64,000 bases of DNA, from NCBI GenBank assembly GCA_021300095.1, contig JAJTHV010000088.1, forward strand, positions 1-64,000, in the 5' to 3' direction. The position numbers and the translations under genes were made by a program. The notes below the pieces were generated by a model, which was not told where the DNA came from, searched no databases, and was given only the letters and a program-made list of their open reading frames with translations. How positions within the stretch are numbered: position 1 is the first letter of the stretch; each line of letters begins with the position of its first letter. This DNA is from Flammeovirgaceae bacterium. GTDB taxonomy: Bacteria; Bacteroidota; Bacteroidia; Cytophagales; Cyclobacteriaceae. Below, piece by piece: positions 1 to 7,644 of the stretch.

Positions 1-468
1 ACAATGATGGATAGCTGCGATATGACCGAAAAAGGAAAGGATAGCAAGACTATAATAAGGAATAAAAAACAAGTTGGCAGGAAAGGAATTTAAACCTGCA
101 GCACCAAAGTAAAAATTTGTATCAAGGTGAAGGATAGACCTTCCGGCAAGAACCGCGCTTACGTGAATGACTAAAAACACAGCCAGATATAAACCAGAGA
201 AGACGTGTAGCTTTTCAAATCCAATTCTTGTGGTTTTTCTTTTCGATAAAAAGAGACGTATGCCGGAATACAGCTGCATCAGCACAGCCGCTAAAAGTAA
301 AAATTCAATGATGGTTGCGCGATAAAAGTAACGTAATGCATTCATCCACACAATATGTCGCTCCGCACCGGCTATGCTCACTACATGATTAGCCAAATGA
401 AGGCCAATAAAAATGGTGAGCGTTATACCACTGACAAAGTGAATTTTACGAATCCTTATTTCACTCAT
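1..468 (-). CDS. Partial polytopic membrane protein with intramembrane histidines
   Basis: The gene runs off the left edge; 156 codons are visible from the ATG at 468. Translation shows four hydrophobic helices, with the motif HLANH in the first and further histidines in later helices (near HVFSG, VIHVS and the last visible HIAAIHH). Helix histidines of this kind suggest a haem b-binding protein such as a cytochrome b or SdhC-like subunit, but I do not recognise the family. The ATG overlaps the TGA of the upstream gene by four bases (ATGA), so the two are translationally coupled and probably form an operon with the Crp/Fnr regulator. Confidence 0.7.
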   Translation of the reverse strand, partial: MSEIRIRKIHFVSGITLTIFIGLHLANHVVSIAGAERHIVWMNALRYFYRATIIEFLLLAAVLMQLYSGIRLFLSKRKTTRIGFEKLHVFSGLYLAVFLVIHVSAVLAGRSILHLDTNFYFGAAGLNSFPANLFFIPYYSLAILSFFGHIAAIHHC

Positions 469-854
469 TCGATTCCCCAATAAATTAACCCTGCAATGGT
501 AAATAAAAGAATCCACTGTCCTAATCTGAGAAAACTATTTTTAAATTTTTTGGAAACGAGTAGTGTAATTAAAAAAGCCAATCCGTAGGCAAAAAAGTAA
601 AGTGCCAGCAAAGTCAAGATGAATGACTTCTCTTCTACGTATTCAGTAAAGTTGATAAGCGTTAGCCCGATAAAGGCCAACAGAAAATCCGCGGACACAA
701 TATGAAATGCACCTCGCCCCATCGTCCATTTTTCCTGATGGTCAGTGTCTTTACCTACAGGCTCGAGTAATTTATATTCTTTGTCGCCCCAAAAGGTGTG
801 CGCGATAAACGTGAGTAGCACCAACGCGTTGGCTGCCAGTAAAGCCACATTCAT
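465..854 (-). CDS. Small four-helix membrane protein
   Basis: This 129-residue protein has four predicted membrane helices (about residues 3-20, 50-67, 80-99 and 108-127) and a charged loop between the first two. I do not recognise the family. It lies 51 bases downstream of a Crp/Fnr-type regulator and overlaps the next membrane gene by four bases, so it is probably the first target in that operon. A perfect FNR-type palindrome sits about 50 bases upstream of its ATG. Together with the histidine-rich neighbour this suggests a membrane redox or respiratory role, but that is inference from context. Confidence 0.75.
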   Translation of the reverse strand: MNVALLAANALVLLTFIAHTFWGDKEYKLLEPVGKDTDHQEKWTMGRGAFHIVSADFLLAFIGLTLINFTEYVEEKSFILTLLALYFFAYGLAFLITLLVSKKFKNSFLRLGQWILLFTIAGLIYWGIE

Positions 855-900
855 AAGTTGTTTTTTTTTCGAAAGATGAGGTAAATCTCAGCAATGTCAT

Positions 901-914
901 TTGATTTAAATCAA
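901..914. promoter_or_regulatory. FNR/CRP-type operator palindrome
   Basis: The bases TTGATTTAAATCAA match the FNR consensus TTGAT-N4-ATCAA with no mismatch. The site straddles the stop codon of the Crp/Fnr regulator and lies about 50 bases upstream of the ATG of the next gene. That spacing suits an activator site for the two membrane-protein genes. The regulator next door carries E-x-x-S-R in its recognition helix, the combination FNR uses to read TTGAT. Confidence 0.6.
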
Positions 915-1505
915 ATTCGATTTTTTAGGTTGGCGCGAACGGCTTAACGTCTCAAGTGTCATGCCTAAGTACGAAGCGATGTGACCGAGAGGAACACGTT
1001 GCGTGATATCAGGCCGCAATTTTGTTAAAGTTTCATACCTCTGTTGAGCTGATTCAAACTGGAGAGAGACAACGCGTTGTTGCAATTGCAGCATGGTTTG
1101 AGTAACAGCCAGTCGGCCGAACCGGTCGAAATCGTGATAGGTGTTGCACAAATAATTTACATCTTCACGATTGATGACTAAGAGTGTGGCAGGTTCTATG
1201 GTTTCAATATAATGTGGGCTTGGGATATTAAGAAAGTAACTGTTGATAGCACAGATAAAATCATTTTCAAATCCAAACCAATCGGTGATGTTCTTACCAT
1301 CCTTTAGATAGTAGGCGCGTACGGAACCCGCATAGATGAAGAACAGCTTGTCGGAAAATTCTCCTTCTTTTACAAGGATGGTATTTGCGTTGTGCGACTC
1401 CGGCCGTAGTCTTTGTGCAAAGTCATTTTTACAATCTTGTGACAAAGCCGACAGGTGAGAATCTATAAAATCAATAGAAGCTTGTACAATAGAATCTGCA
1501 TTCAT
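906..1505 (-). CDS. Crp/Fnr family transcriptional regulator
   Basis: This 199-residue regulator has an N-terminal cyclic-nucleotide-binding-like beta-barrel (about residues 25-115), a dimerisation helix (130-160) and a C-terminal winged helix. The recognition helix reads LGMTLETLSR, with Glu185, Ser188 and Arg189 at the positions that contact TTGAT half-sites in FNR. Only three cysteines (25, 85, 120) are present and they are not arranged like the FNR iron-sulphur ligands, so oxygen sensing through a 4Fe-4S cluster is unlikely; the effector is unknown. It appears to head an operon with two membrane proteins and may act on the palindrome overlapping its own stop codon. Confidence 0.9.
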   Translation of the reverse strand: MNADSIVQASIDFIDSHLSALSQDCKNDFAQRLRPESHNANTILVKEGEFSDKLFFIYAGSVRAYYLKDGKNITDWFGFENDFICAINSYFLNIPSPHYIETIEPATLLVINREDVNYLCNTYHDFDRFGRLAVTQTMLQLQQRVVSLQFESAQQRYETLTKLRPDITQRVPLGHIASYLGMTLETLSRSRQPKKSNLI

Positions 1506-1532
1506 TTTACGAAGATACTACAGTTACTGATT

Positions 1533-1703
1533 CTAGGGTCTTTGATGGTATATGATTTTGGTTCGTTTAGGTGACTTGGCAGCCGTATCAAAATCCTTAA
1601 AGGCTTTGATTAGTACGCCATTGTAAGGATACATGCCGTTTTCTTCTCCAATCGATATTTTATAATTTAGAGGTTTGACACCATAAAGATGCCTTGGTGC
1701 CAT
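1533..1703 (-). CDS. Possible small ORF or gene remnant (56 aa)
   Basis: An ATG-started frame of 56 codons on the minus strand ends in TAG. It reads like ordinary protein (GVKPLNYKIS, then YPYNGVLIKAF) rather than random sequence, but I recognise no family. It overlaps the annotated start of the plus-strand DUF5946 gene by 15 bases. It may be a genuine short protein, the C-terminal remnant of a lost gene, or noise. Confidence 0.25.
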   Translation of the reverse strand: MAPRHLYGVKPLNYKISIGEENGMYPYNGVLIKAFKDFDTAAKSPKRTKIIYHQRP

Positions 1704-2141
1704 TTGAGTTTAAGATTGAGAACAACAGAAACACCCCAAGATCAATTCAATGAGCTGTCGTATTACACGCTAGCGCACGACCGAACTTATTTCATTCACC
1801 AACATGCAGTAGACGCATTTGCTGCACAGACGGCTGACGAAAACACAAAGCCAATAAAAATCACATTCGCTTTAATAGGCCTTTACTTATTTTTGGAAAG
1901 AGGATTTACAGGGAAGCAGGTGCAGCAAGCGCATGTAAAAATGTCGCAGAATAAAAAGCTATGGCCATCACTTCCATTGCCTATTCAACGAGGAGAAATA
2001 ACTGTTGTGCATGTGTTGAAGGCGAGTTCGGGCGAACCGCGAGATAGACTGATCAGAGAATGGTGCGAATCGGTTTGGAAGGAATATCATTCATGGCACG
2101 AGGCGATGGCCGATTTGGCAAAGACGGAATTGGGCGTGTAA
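1689..2141 (+). CDS. DUF5946 family protein
   Basis: The body has the hallmarks I remember for DUF5946: ELSYYTLAH, FIHQHAVDAFAAQTAD, FALIGLYL, FTGKQVQ, a WP-x-LP stretch, RGEITV and a final WCESVW. Function is unknown. The 150-residue length uses the ATG at 1689, but homology appears to begin near DQFNELSYYTL, so a TTG at 1716 is an equally good start and would remove the overlap with the minus-strand small ORF. It stands alone, convergent with the TPR gene downstream. Confidence 0.75.
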   Translation: MPWCHLSLRLRTTETPQDQFNELSYYTLAHDRTYFIHQHAVDAFAAQTADENTKPIKITFALIGLYLFLERGFTGKQVQQAHVKMSQNKKLWPSLPLPIQRGEITVVHVLKASSGEPRDRLIREWCESVWKEYHSWHEAMADLAKTELGV

Positions 2142-2160
2142 AGCAAGCGAGCTTATCTTT

Positions 2161-3135
2161 TCAATTAATCTCAATTTTGTTTTCCTTTAAAATCTCTAGG
2201 AACCTTTTTTCGTTACCTGCTTCTTTCATTTTTCCATAGATGTAGTTGATCATTTGTTCCGCATCGGAGCGATAGGGAGACTTTTGATCAATATAAAGAT
2301 TGTAAGCCACGCACATATTCGAAAGGCCTTTTTCATAATCGTTCAAGTGAATTGCATAAAGCCTCCCCTTTCCATAAAATACTTCGGCATTGTTTCGATC
2401 GATTAATGCAAGTTCCTCATAAGCCAAAATCGCGGCTTGATAGTTTTTTTGATATTCGTAGGCGACTGCCAAGTTTTGACGAGGCATGGTGCCGGTTGAA
2501 TCAATTAGAATAGATGTTTTATAAGCCCGAATCGCATTGTCTAAGTCACCTGCCTTACGATAGCTTAATCCTAAATTATCCCACGCAAAACTGAATACAC
2601 TATCGATTTTCAGGCATTGATGAAAGTATTCGATAGCCTTGGTAAAGTTTTCTGATTTAATTTCATCCAGACCCATATAGTACAGAGCAAGCGCCTCTTT
2701 ATTTTTGGACATCGAAGCATGATTTTGCTTGTCTTCTGCCGCAATTTTTGACTGAATGGCCTTGCAGGTCTCCATCAAATCCCTTTCTATTTCATAATAA
2801 TATTTTTTGTATTGATCAGAGTTCTTGTTGGTGTTGATCGTAATCTTGGACTTGGTTTTCTTTTTGCTCTTTTTTTTGCCTTTAGCAGCTTCCAATATTT
2901 CATTCAAGTCCATCATCTGCCCTCCTAGTTGATAAACAGTCACTTGTTTATCGATGCAAGAGTTTATTTCTTCAGCGACAGTGTCTCGGCTTTTGTTGTA
3001 TACATTAATAGAATCGATACACTTGCAGGCGCTTTCTGATACACTCGTAAGAAAGGTGTTTTTCGAGGTCGGATTCTGAGCCAAAGCACAAGTGCTTATC
3101 AGAAAGCAAAAAAGAACTACAAAAAGCTGTTTCAT
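2161..3135 (-). CDS. Secreted tetratricopeptide-repeat protein
   Basis: This 324-residue protein has a clear signal peptide (MKQLFVVLFCFLISTCALA). A cysteine-containing N-terminal region and a lysine-rich segment near residue 90 are followed by three to four TPR units between about residues 145 and 285, for example AIEYFHQCLKIDS and AIRAYKTSILIDS. TPR units make it a probable periplasmic scaffold, but the partner is unknown. It is a single gene with a plausible promoter 27-57 bases upstream. Confidence 0.8.
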   Translation of the reverse strand: MKQLFVVLFCFLISTCALAQNPTSKNTFLTSVSESACKCIDSINVYNKSRDTVAEEINSCIDKQVTVYQLGGQMMDLNEILEAAKGKKKSKKKTKSKITINTNKNSDQYKKYYYEIERDLMETCKAIQSKIAAEDKQNHASMSKNKEALALYYMGLDEIKSENFTKAIEYFHQCLKIDSVFSFAWDNLGLSYRKAGDLDNAIRAYKTSILIDSTGTMPRQNLAVAYEYQKNYQAAILAYEELALIDRNNAEVFYGKGRLYAIHLNDYEKGLSNMCVAYNLYIDQKSPYRSDAEQMINYIYGKMKEAGNEKRFLEILKENKIEIN

Positions 3136-3161
3136 AGAATTTGATTTCGATCCTTACCTTA

Positions 3162-3192
3162 TAAAATTATCTGAATAATTGCTGTCAACAAA
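3162..3192 (-). promoter_or_regulatory. Bacteroidota-type promoter of the TPR gene
   Basis: On the minus strand TTTG (3192-3189) is followed after 19 bases by TAATTTTA (3169-3162), seven of eight matches to TANNTTTG. It lies about 27 bases upstream of the ATG at 3135. Confidence 0.45.
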
Positions 3193-3249
3193 TGAATTTT
3201 TGAATATAAAGTCATAAAGTTTCAACATGAAATAGTAGCAAGTCCAACC

Positions 3250-4800
3250 CTACACCCTCACCGCCTCAATCAACATATTGGTTACCGGGTAGTTTAGTTT
3301 TTCATGCGACTCGGTAAACAATTCTACTTTTCCCTCCAGACGATTTTTTACAATCCAAGGATTGGTATAGGCGTTTGAGTTATCACTCACCCGAAAGCCC
3401 ACCGACTGCAAATGTTCTTTCCATTGCTGAAAATCCCAGAAGCAAAAAGTTTCGTGCATTTCACTTTGCCAGTTATCAACATAGTCTTTGCGGCTCATAA
3501 ACTCGCAGGCATCTTTTAATGATAGCCGAACAAATGATTGACCTTCAGATTCAATAACCTCATAATGCAATTGATAGCCTTCGTGTTTCCGGAAGTCAAC
3601 GGCAAACCGCATGAAGCGCGCACGAGTTGATAAAACTTTCAAGTAAGCAGCTAACTCTTCGCGCGAATGAAACGAAGCATCGTAGTCCGTATTCCTTCCG
3701 TCATCTTCACACAACTTCATCAACACCAACTGATCTTTGTTGGATGGCCCCACCACATCACGGTTTATCCACACTCCGCCCGGTGCAAGCTCTTCATATC
3801 GGTTTTGAATAAATGTCAATAAATCAGCATGACTTCCATACGATTCAATTTCGTGTGTTAGCGATGACGTGTGAATGGTATTCATGGAGCCCTTCTCAAA
3901 AACCAATCCGGTAATAGCATTGCGCTGCGAGAAGAAGACAAAAGGATTTTGAAATTCACCATTGTGTTTTCGTTGCAGACACAAATCAAATAAATGACGC
4001 GCCACTTCGATGCCATAAAAATCGGATTCGCGGAAGCGCTCATCGGCACAGGCCAACTTTATCCACGAGCCTACAGCACAGCCGATATCACCAATTCGAC
4101 CCGGTTGAATGTACGGTGCGGTATCCTGATACTTCAGCATCGCAATTTCATCCATTTGACGAACGTAGGTATTGTAATCGCGTGTGGTGGTAATGTCGCC
4201 ATCGGCACTAATCATGTGATCGCGAAACAACATTTGCACCTTCGCGCCCAGTCGATACTTTGACCATATTTGAAAGGAAGAAGGGTGTGTTAATCGTTGG
4301 ATGTCCTCCCGTTTTTCCCAAGCAGTATCATTAGCGATTTTTTCTACAACATCCCAGGGAAGATCGGTTAAGTGTGTCCATGTAGTCCGATCGGTTAATT
4401 CTGCTGGAAGAATTTGGAACCCGCCTTGTTCATACATTTCCAACACGGGAGTAGAACAAACGACTCGTGTATTTTCTGGAGTTAAGTCAAACATTCCTTC
4501 GCTCTCATGCCGAATTTGTTTGATGGTGTAGTTTGCAAAATTCTTCAAGTCGCCAACATCATCGATGCCATATACAAAACAAGGAACTCCGAGTTTTTGA
4601 CCAAAGTCTTCGATGGCCAGCGCACGAATGTAAAACGGCAACGGATTTCTTCGGGTGTTGCTATGGTTGGCAGAGGTAACAGCAAATAGTACAGCTTCTA
4701 CCTGATCGGACGAATTGCTATTCTTGCGAATAACATCTGATAAATAGTCGAATTGAAATTGGGTGAGCAAATGATGACGCCCGGGAAAGAGCAAATACAT
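3250..4800 (-). CDS. NMNAT-like nucleotidyltransferase domain fused to SAM methyltransferase
   Basis: I start this 516-residue protein at the ATG at 4800; a TTG six codons upstream sits inside a hairpin. Residues 1-130 resemble archaeal-type NadM: GR at 7-8, and TSANHSNTRRNP at 42-53 matches the SAQ-SHT-NPF region of NMN adenylyltransferases. The catalytic HxGH is replaced by TQFQ (13-16), so adenylyl transfer is doubtful. A class I methyltransferase follows, with motif I GDIGCAVGSW at about 236-245 and an acidic turn in DFYGIEVA; the last 150 residues are unassigned. It is the last gene of the NAD operon, 59 bases after the HAD gene, suggesting a job in nicotinamide or NAD metabolism. The substrate is unknown. 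Confidence 0.75.
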   Translation of the reverse strand: MYLLFPGRHHLLTQFQFDYLSDVIRKNSNSSDQVEAVLFAVTSANHSNTRRNPLPFYIRALAIEDFGQKLGVPCFVYGIDDVGDLKNFANYTIKQIRHESEGMFDLTPENTRVVCSTPVLEMYEQGGFQILPAELTDRTTWTHLTDLPWDVVEKIANDTAWEKREDIQRLTHPSSFQIWSKYRLGAKVQMLFRDHMISADGDITTTRDYNTYVRQMDEIAMLKYQDTAPYIQPGRIGDIGCAVGSWIKLACADERFRESDFYGIEVARHLFDLCLQRKHNGEFQNPFVFFSQRNAITGLVFEKGSMNTIHTSSLTHEIESYGSHADLLTFIQNRYEELAPGGVWINRDVVGPSNKDQLVLMKLCEDDGRNTDYDASFHSREELAAYLKVLSTRARFMRFAVDFRKHEGYQLHYEVIESEGQSFVRLSLKDACEFMSRKDYVDNWQSEMHETFCFWDFQQWKEHLQSVGFRVSDNSNAYTNPWIVKNRLEGKVELFTESHEKLNYPVTNMLIEAVRV

Positions 4801-4801
4801 G

Positions 4802-4820
4802 GTTTGAGTTTTTCTCAAAC
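4802..4820. repeat. Perfect hairpin at the start of the fusion gene
   Basis: GTTTGAG and CTCAAAC flank a five-base T loop (5-A on the mRNA), ending one base before the ATG at 4800. In the mRNA it would fold directly against the start codon and could limit translation of this last cistron. Confidence 0.5.
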
Positions 4821-4859
4821 ATAAGAAGAAAAGTAACTCTAAAATCGAAGTCGGGAATG

Positions 4860-5303
4860 TCAGTTATTAATTTCAGATTTAATTTTCTCAAATTTTTGAA
4901 TGACCATGAGAACTTCCTTCCAGTCATGCTCACCATCAAAGCCCGCTTTATCGTCCATCAGCACATTGAAGTAGAATTTATCCTGATAATATCCATAACC
5001 ACCGTTCGCGATTTCCGGATTCTGGTTCACGTAATCGAACTGAATGGAGTGATCGGCAAACAACGTCATGTATTGCTCAATTTCGTGCGGATACGAGCAC
5101 GTGTAAAGAATCAACAAAATATCGTTTCGTTTACTAAGGAGTTGCAGTGTTTCGATCGCAAAAGGATAAAACTCGGTGCTGATCTCATTTCGCTTGTAGT
5201 TGGGTTTGAGAATAGTTCCGTGGATGTCAATGGCCCAATAGACTTTATCCCAGTGTTTTTCACGCGCATGGCGCAGGCAAATTTCAACGGCTCTGCTGAT
5301 CAT
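4860..5303 (-). CDS. Small HAD-like hydrolase with altered motif I
   Basis: This 147-residue protein keeps a HAD-like order of motifs: WAIDIHGT (Asp26), YTCS (Thr68/Ser70), a lysine at 109 and LMDD (Asp117/118). The second motif I aspartate, the general acid of HAD phosphatases, is His28, giving DxHGT instead of DxDGT. It may therefore not be a standard phosphatase. It has no room for a large cap domain. Its ATG overlaps the prs TGA (ATGA), so it is translationally coupled within the NAD-salvage operon. Role inferred: handling a phosphorylated nicotinamide or ribose intermediate, not proven. Confidence 0.7.
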   Translation of the reverse strand: MISRAVEICLRHAREKHWDKVYWAIDIHGTILKPNYKRNEISTEFYPFAIETLQLLSKRNDILLILYTCSYPHEIEQYMTLFADHSIQFDYVNQNPEIANGGYGYYQDKFYFNVLMDDKAGFDGEHDWKEVLMVIQKFEKIKSEINN

Positions 5304-6223
5304 AATTGACTTAAGCTTCGATTGGCAATAATGTTTTCAATGGCTGCAGCCAGCACAGGTGCACAACTTACCACTTCAATTTTGGGATGATTGATTTCTT
5401 CTACCACCGTGTCGGCAATAATTAGTTTTTCGATACGTGATTGCATCAGCGTTTCGAGTGCTTTTCCACTTAGGATACCATGGGTGCAATAGGCTCTAAC
5501 CGAAAGCGCACCTTGTTCTACTAACAAATCGGCTGCCTTGCAAAGTGTGCCGGCCGTGTCCACCAGATCATCAATGATCACTACATTTTTACCGGTCACC
5601 TCACCAATAATTTCCATGCTGGAAACCGAATTGGGTTGCAATCTTTCTTTGTTCATTACCACCATGCTGGCGGTTAACTCTTTTTTAAAACGCTTCACTC
5701 GTTTCAATCCACCGAAGTCGGGGCTGCATAAACAGAGCGGCTCGATGTTAGATTGCTGAATATGTTGAATGAACAAACGCAATGAGCTGAGCGGGTCCAC
5801 TGGAATTTTGTAGAAGCCCTCGATGGCGTTGGTATGAAGATCAAGTGTAATCAAACGGTCGGCCCCCATCAACTGAATCATGTCGGCAATCATTCGTGAG
5901 GAGATAGAGGTTCGTTGTCCATCTCTCCGCTCTTGCCGGCTATGTGCCAGATAGGGTATAACCAGAATGACTTCTTTGGCGGATGAACGCCTGGCGGCAT
6001 CAATCGTCATCAACAGCTCAAAAAAGTTTTCGTAGGGCGTGTGAATTTTCGCAACTAGAAATAAGGTTTGACCACGCACACTCTCATCGAACCGCACAAA
6101 CAATTCTCCGTCTGAAAATTTTTCGGTGTGTGTGCAGTGTAGCAGCATCTTGAGCAGATTACCAATGGCTTGCCCAAGTTTTTTCCCTGAGCTGGTTGCG
6201 TATAGTTTAACAGAAGGGTGCAT
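5300..6223 (-). CDS. prs: Ribose-phosphate pyrophosphokinase (PRPP synthetase)
   Basis: It makes PRPP from ribose 5-phosphate and ATP. The 307 residues carry the family landmarks: FSDGE and ESVRGQ near the N-terminus, the ATP loop SRQERRD, DLHTNAIEGFY containing the catalytic histidine, SPDFGG, and the PRPP-binding loop DDLVDTAGTL. Its place straight after nadV suggests it supplies PRPP for nicotinamide phosphoribosyltransfer; a housekeeping prs may exist elsewhere. The ATG at 6223 lies 169 bases inside the open frame annotated for nadV, and its TGA overlaps the HAD gene's ATG. Confidence 0.92.
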   Translation of the reverse strand: MHPSVKLYATSSGKKLGQAIGNLLKMLLHCTHTEKFSDGELFVRFDESVRGQTLFLVAKIHTPYENFFELLMTIDAARRSSAKEVILVIPYLAHSRQERRDGQRTSISSRMIADMIQLMGADRLITLDLHTNAIEGFYKIPVDPLSSLRLFIQHIQQSNIEPLCLCSPDFGGLKRVKRFKKELTASMVVMNKERLQPNSVSSMEIIGEVTGKNVVIIDDLVDTAGTLCKAADLLVEQGALSVRAYCTHGILSGKALETLMQSRIEKLIIADTVVEEINHPKIEVVSCAPVLAAAIENIIANRSLSQL

Positions 6224-7644
6224 GTATCTTTATTTTGTAAGGATGAAAGTTTCCGGATTTCTTCCAATGATTGACTGCGCTTGATTTCACCATTTTCAAA
6301 AACAAGATCTAACTCATTTTCACCAGATTCATTTTCTTTCACGGTTCGAAAGTGTTGGTTTTCTTTGACGAGTTTTAGACGACCGGCTTTTGAGGTTTTG
6401 AAAGAGGCTATCAATTCACCCTGACCGTTCATTTCGACAGGTGATTTTTTTACTTCGTACGAAGAGCCGTTTACTTCGGCATACGAACATTTCATAGCAA
6501 ATTTTTGTGTGTCCCGATTTATTTTTTGAAGCAGCGCACCTCCCATACCAAAAATAATGTTTTCTGCTGCGATTCCCTTTTTTGTTAAAGATTCTAATAT
6601 AAGTTGAATGGATTCGTAATCAACACCATCTCCTTGAATGACACGCACCTGAGGAGGCAGCACACGATAACCTTTTTGATTTACTGTGAAGCCGAAGCGA
6701 TCAAAGAGAATTTCAAATAAGGCAGATAAGGTTTGAATCGGATCACCGGAATCAGGACGTATGACCAAAGTTCCTTTGCGTTGAAGAATACTTTCTTTGA
6801 GTGTTCCACCCCACAGTTCTTTGGTGGCGTGAAAAACATCAAATGAATCGCTTACGCAAGCGAGAATACCTTGTGGATAGGCAGACAGAACATGTTGGAA
6901 GGTTTCTTTCTCTCCATCTTTACCTAAGATCGTCATAATGGAGTGCTCGGTTGCGGGAACGGATTTGCCAAAAACACTTTGTGCTTGGTAGTATTTTTTC
7001 GCTAGCGCTGAAGCATAAACCGTGTCGCTGCCCATAAAACTAATGAGGTGAGCCGCTCCGCCTAGTCCAGCGCTTTCAACCGAACTTACCCCACGGAAGC
7101 CAAAATCATTCAATGAAAAGTCCATCCCACCAAATGCACTCTCATCGACTGTTTTTAAATAATAGCTTTGAATGACCTTTCGAATTTCGTGTGATAGCGT
7201 AGCAACTGTGGACGGATACCAAATCTGCATGAGTAAGGTTTCTAAAAAATTCGTGAGCCAGAAACATTTCGGATCCGTGTTTTCAATGGTGAGCAACACA
7301 TTATTGACGGGTACAGCCACGCCTTCTTTTACTGCCTTTATCCGCACAGGCAACTGACCACCATATTGATGCAGGATATATTCGAAGTTGGAGCGACTGA
7401 AAATACCCGGCACACCGAACACATTATTCATCAACTCTTCAGCTTCATCTATGTCTTCTTTTGTAAATGCCTGTCCCTCCAGATATTCTTTCAGATAATA
7501 GTGTAAGCCAAAGAATACGGTTTCATTGAATAAGCCACCACGGCTTTCCAGATATGAGAAGATTTTGGTAGTTCCAGTGGGATATAATTTATAGTGCGAA
7601 TACTTGTACGCGTCAGCTAACAACAAAAGATTATTCGTTTTCAT
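6055..7644 (-). CDS. nadV: Nicotinamide phosphoribosyltransferase
   Basis: It converts nicotinamide and PRPP into NMN. Family landmarks include ADAYKYSHY near the N-terminus, the FGFRGVSS and GSDTV stretches, PATEHSIM, VSDSFD and IRPDSGDP, matching the NAMPT/NadV fold. The ATG at 7644 overlaps the nadM TGA (ATGA). The recognisable domain ends near residue 472 (EEIRKLSSLQNK); the last 57 residues translate the prs gene out of frame. One more A in the AAAA run at about 6233-6236 would give a stop just before the prs ATG, so the tail may come from a frameshift or sequence error. Typical bacterial NadV length, about 460-495 residues, favours that. Confidence 0.92.
   Translation of the reverse strand: MKTNNLLLLADAYKYSHYKLYPTGTTKIFSYLESRGGLFNETVFFGLHYYLKEYLEGQAFTKEDIDEAEELMNNVFGVPGIFSRSNFEYILHQYGGQLPVRIKAVKEGVAVPVNNVLLTIENTDPKCFWLTNFLETLLMQIWYPSTVATLSHEIRKVIQSYYLKTVDESAFGGMDFSLNDFGFRGVSSVESAGLGGAAHLISFMGSDTVYASALAKKYYQAQSVFGKSVPATEHSIMTILGKDGEKETFQHVLSAYPQGILACVSDSFDVFHATKELWGGTLKESILQRKGTLVIRPDSGDPIQTLSALFEILFDRFGFTVNQKGYRVLPPQVRVIQGDGVDYESIQLILESLTKKGIAAENIIFGMGGALLQKINRDTQKFAMKCSYAEVNGSSYEVKKSPVEMNGQGELIASFKTSKAGRLKLVKENQHFRTVKENESGENELDLVFENGEIKRSQSLEEIRKLSSLQNKDTCTLLLNYTQPAQGKNLGKPLVICSRCCYTAHTPKNFQTENCLCGSMRVCVVKPYF

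Noticed and set aside
4857-5309. 150-residue plus-strand frame opposite the HAD-like gene
   Set aside because: It covers the HAD gene exactly antisense; motifs and ATGA overlap favour the minus strand.
5300-7644. Phage-type NAD reconstitution cassette (Prs-like and NAMPT-like pair)
   Set aside because: The genes look bacterial: full NadM-Nudix, NrtR and its operator are present and no phage genes flank them. I cannot exclude unusual ADP-ribose activity for Prs from sequence alone.
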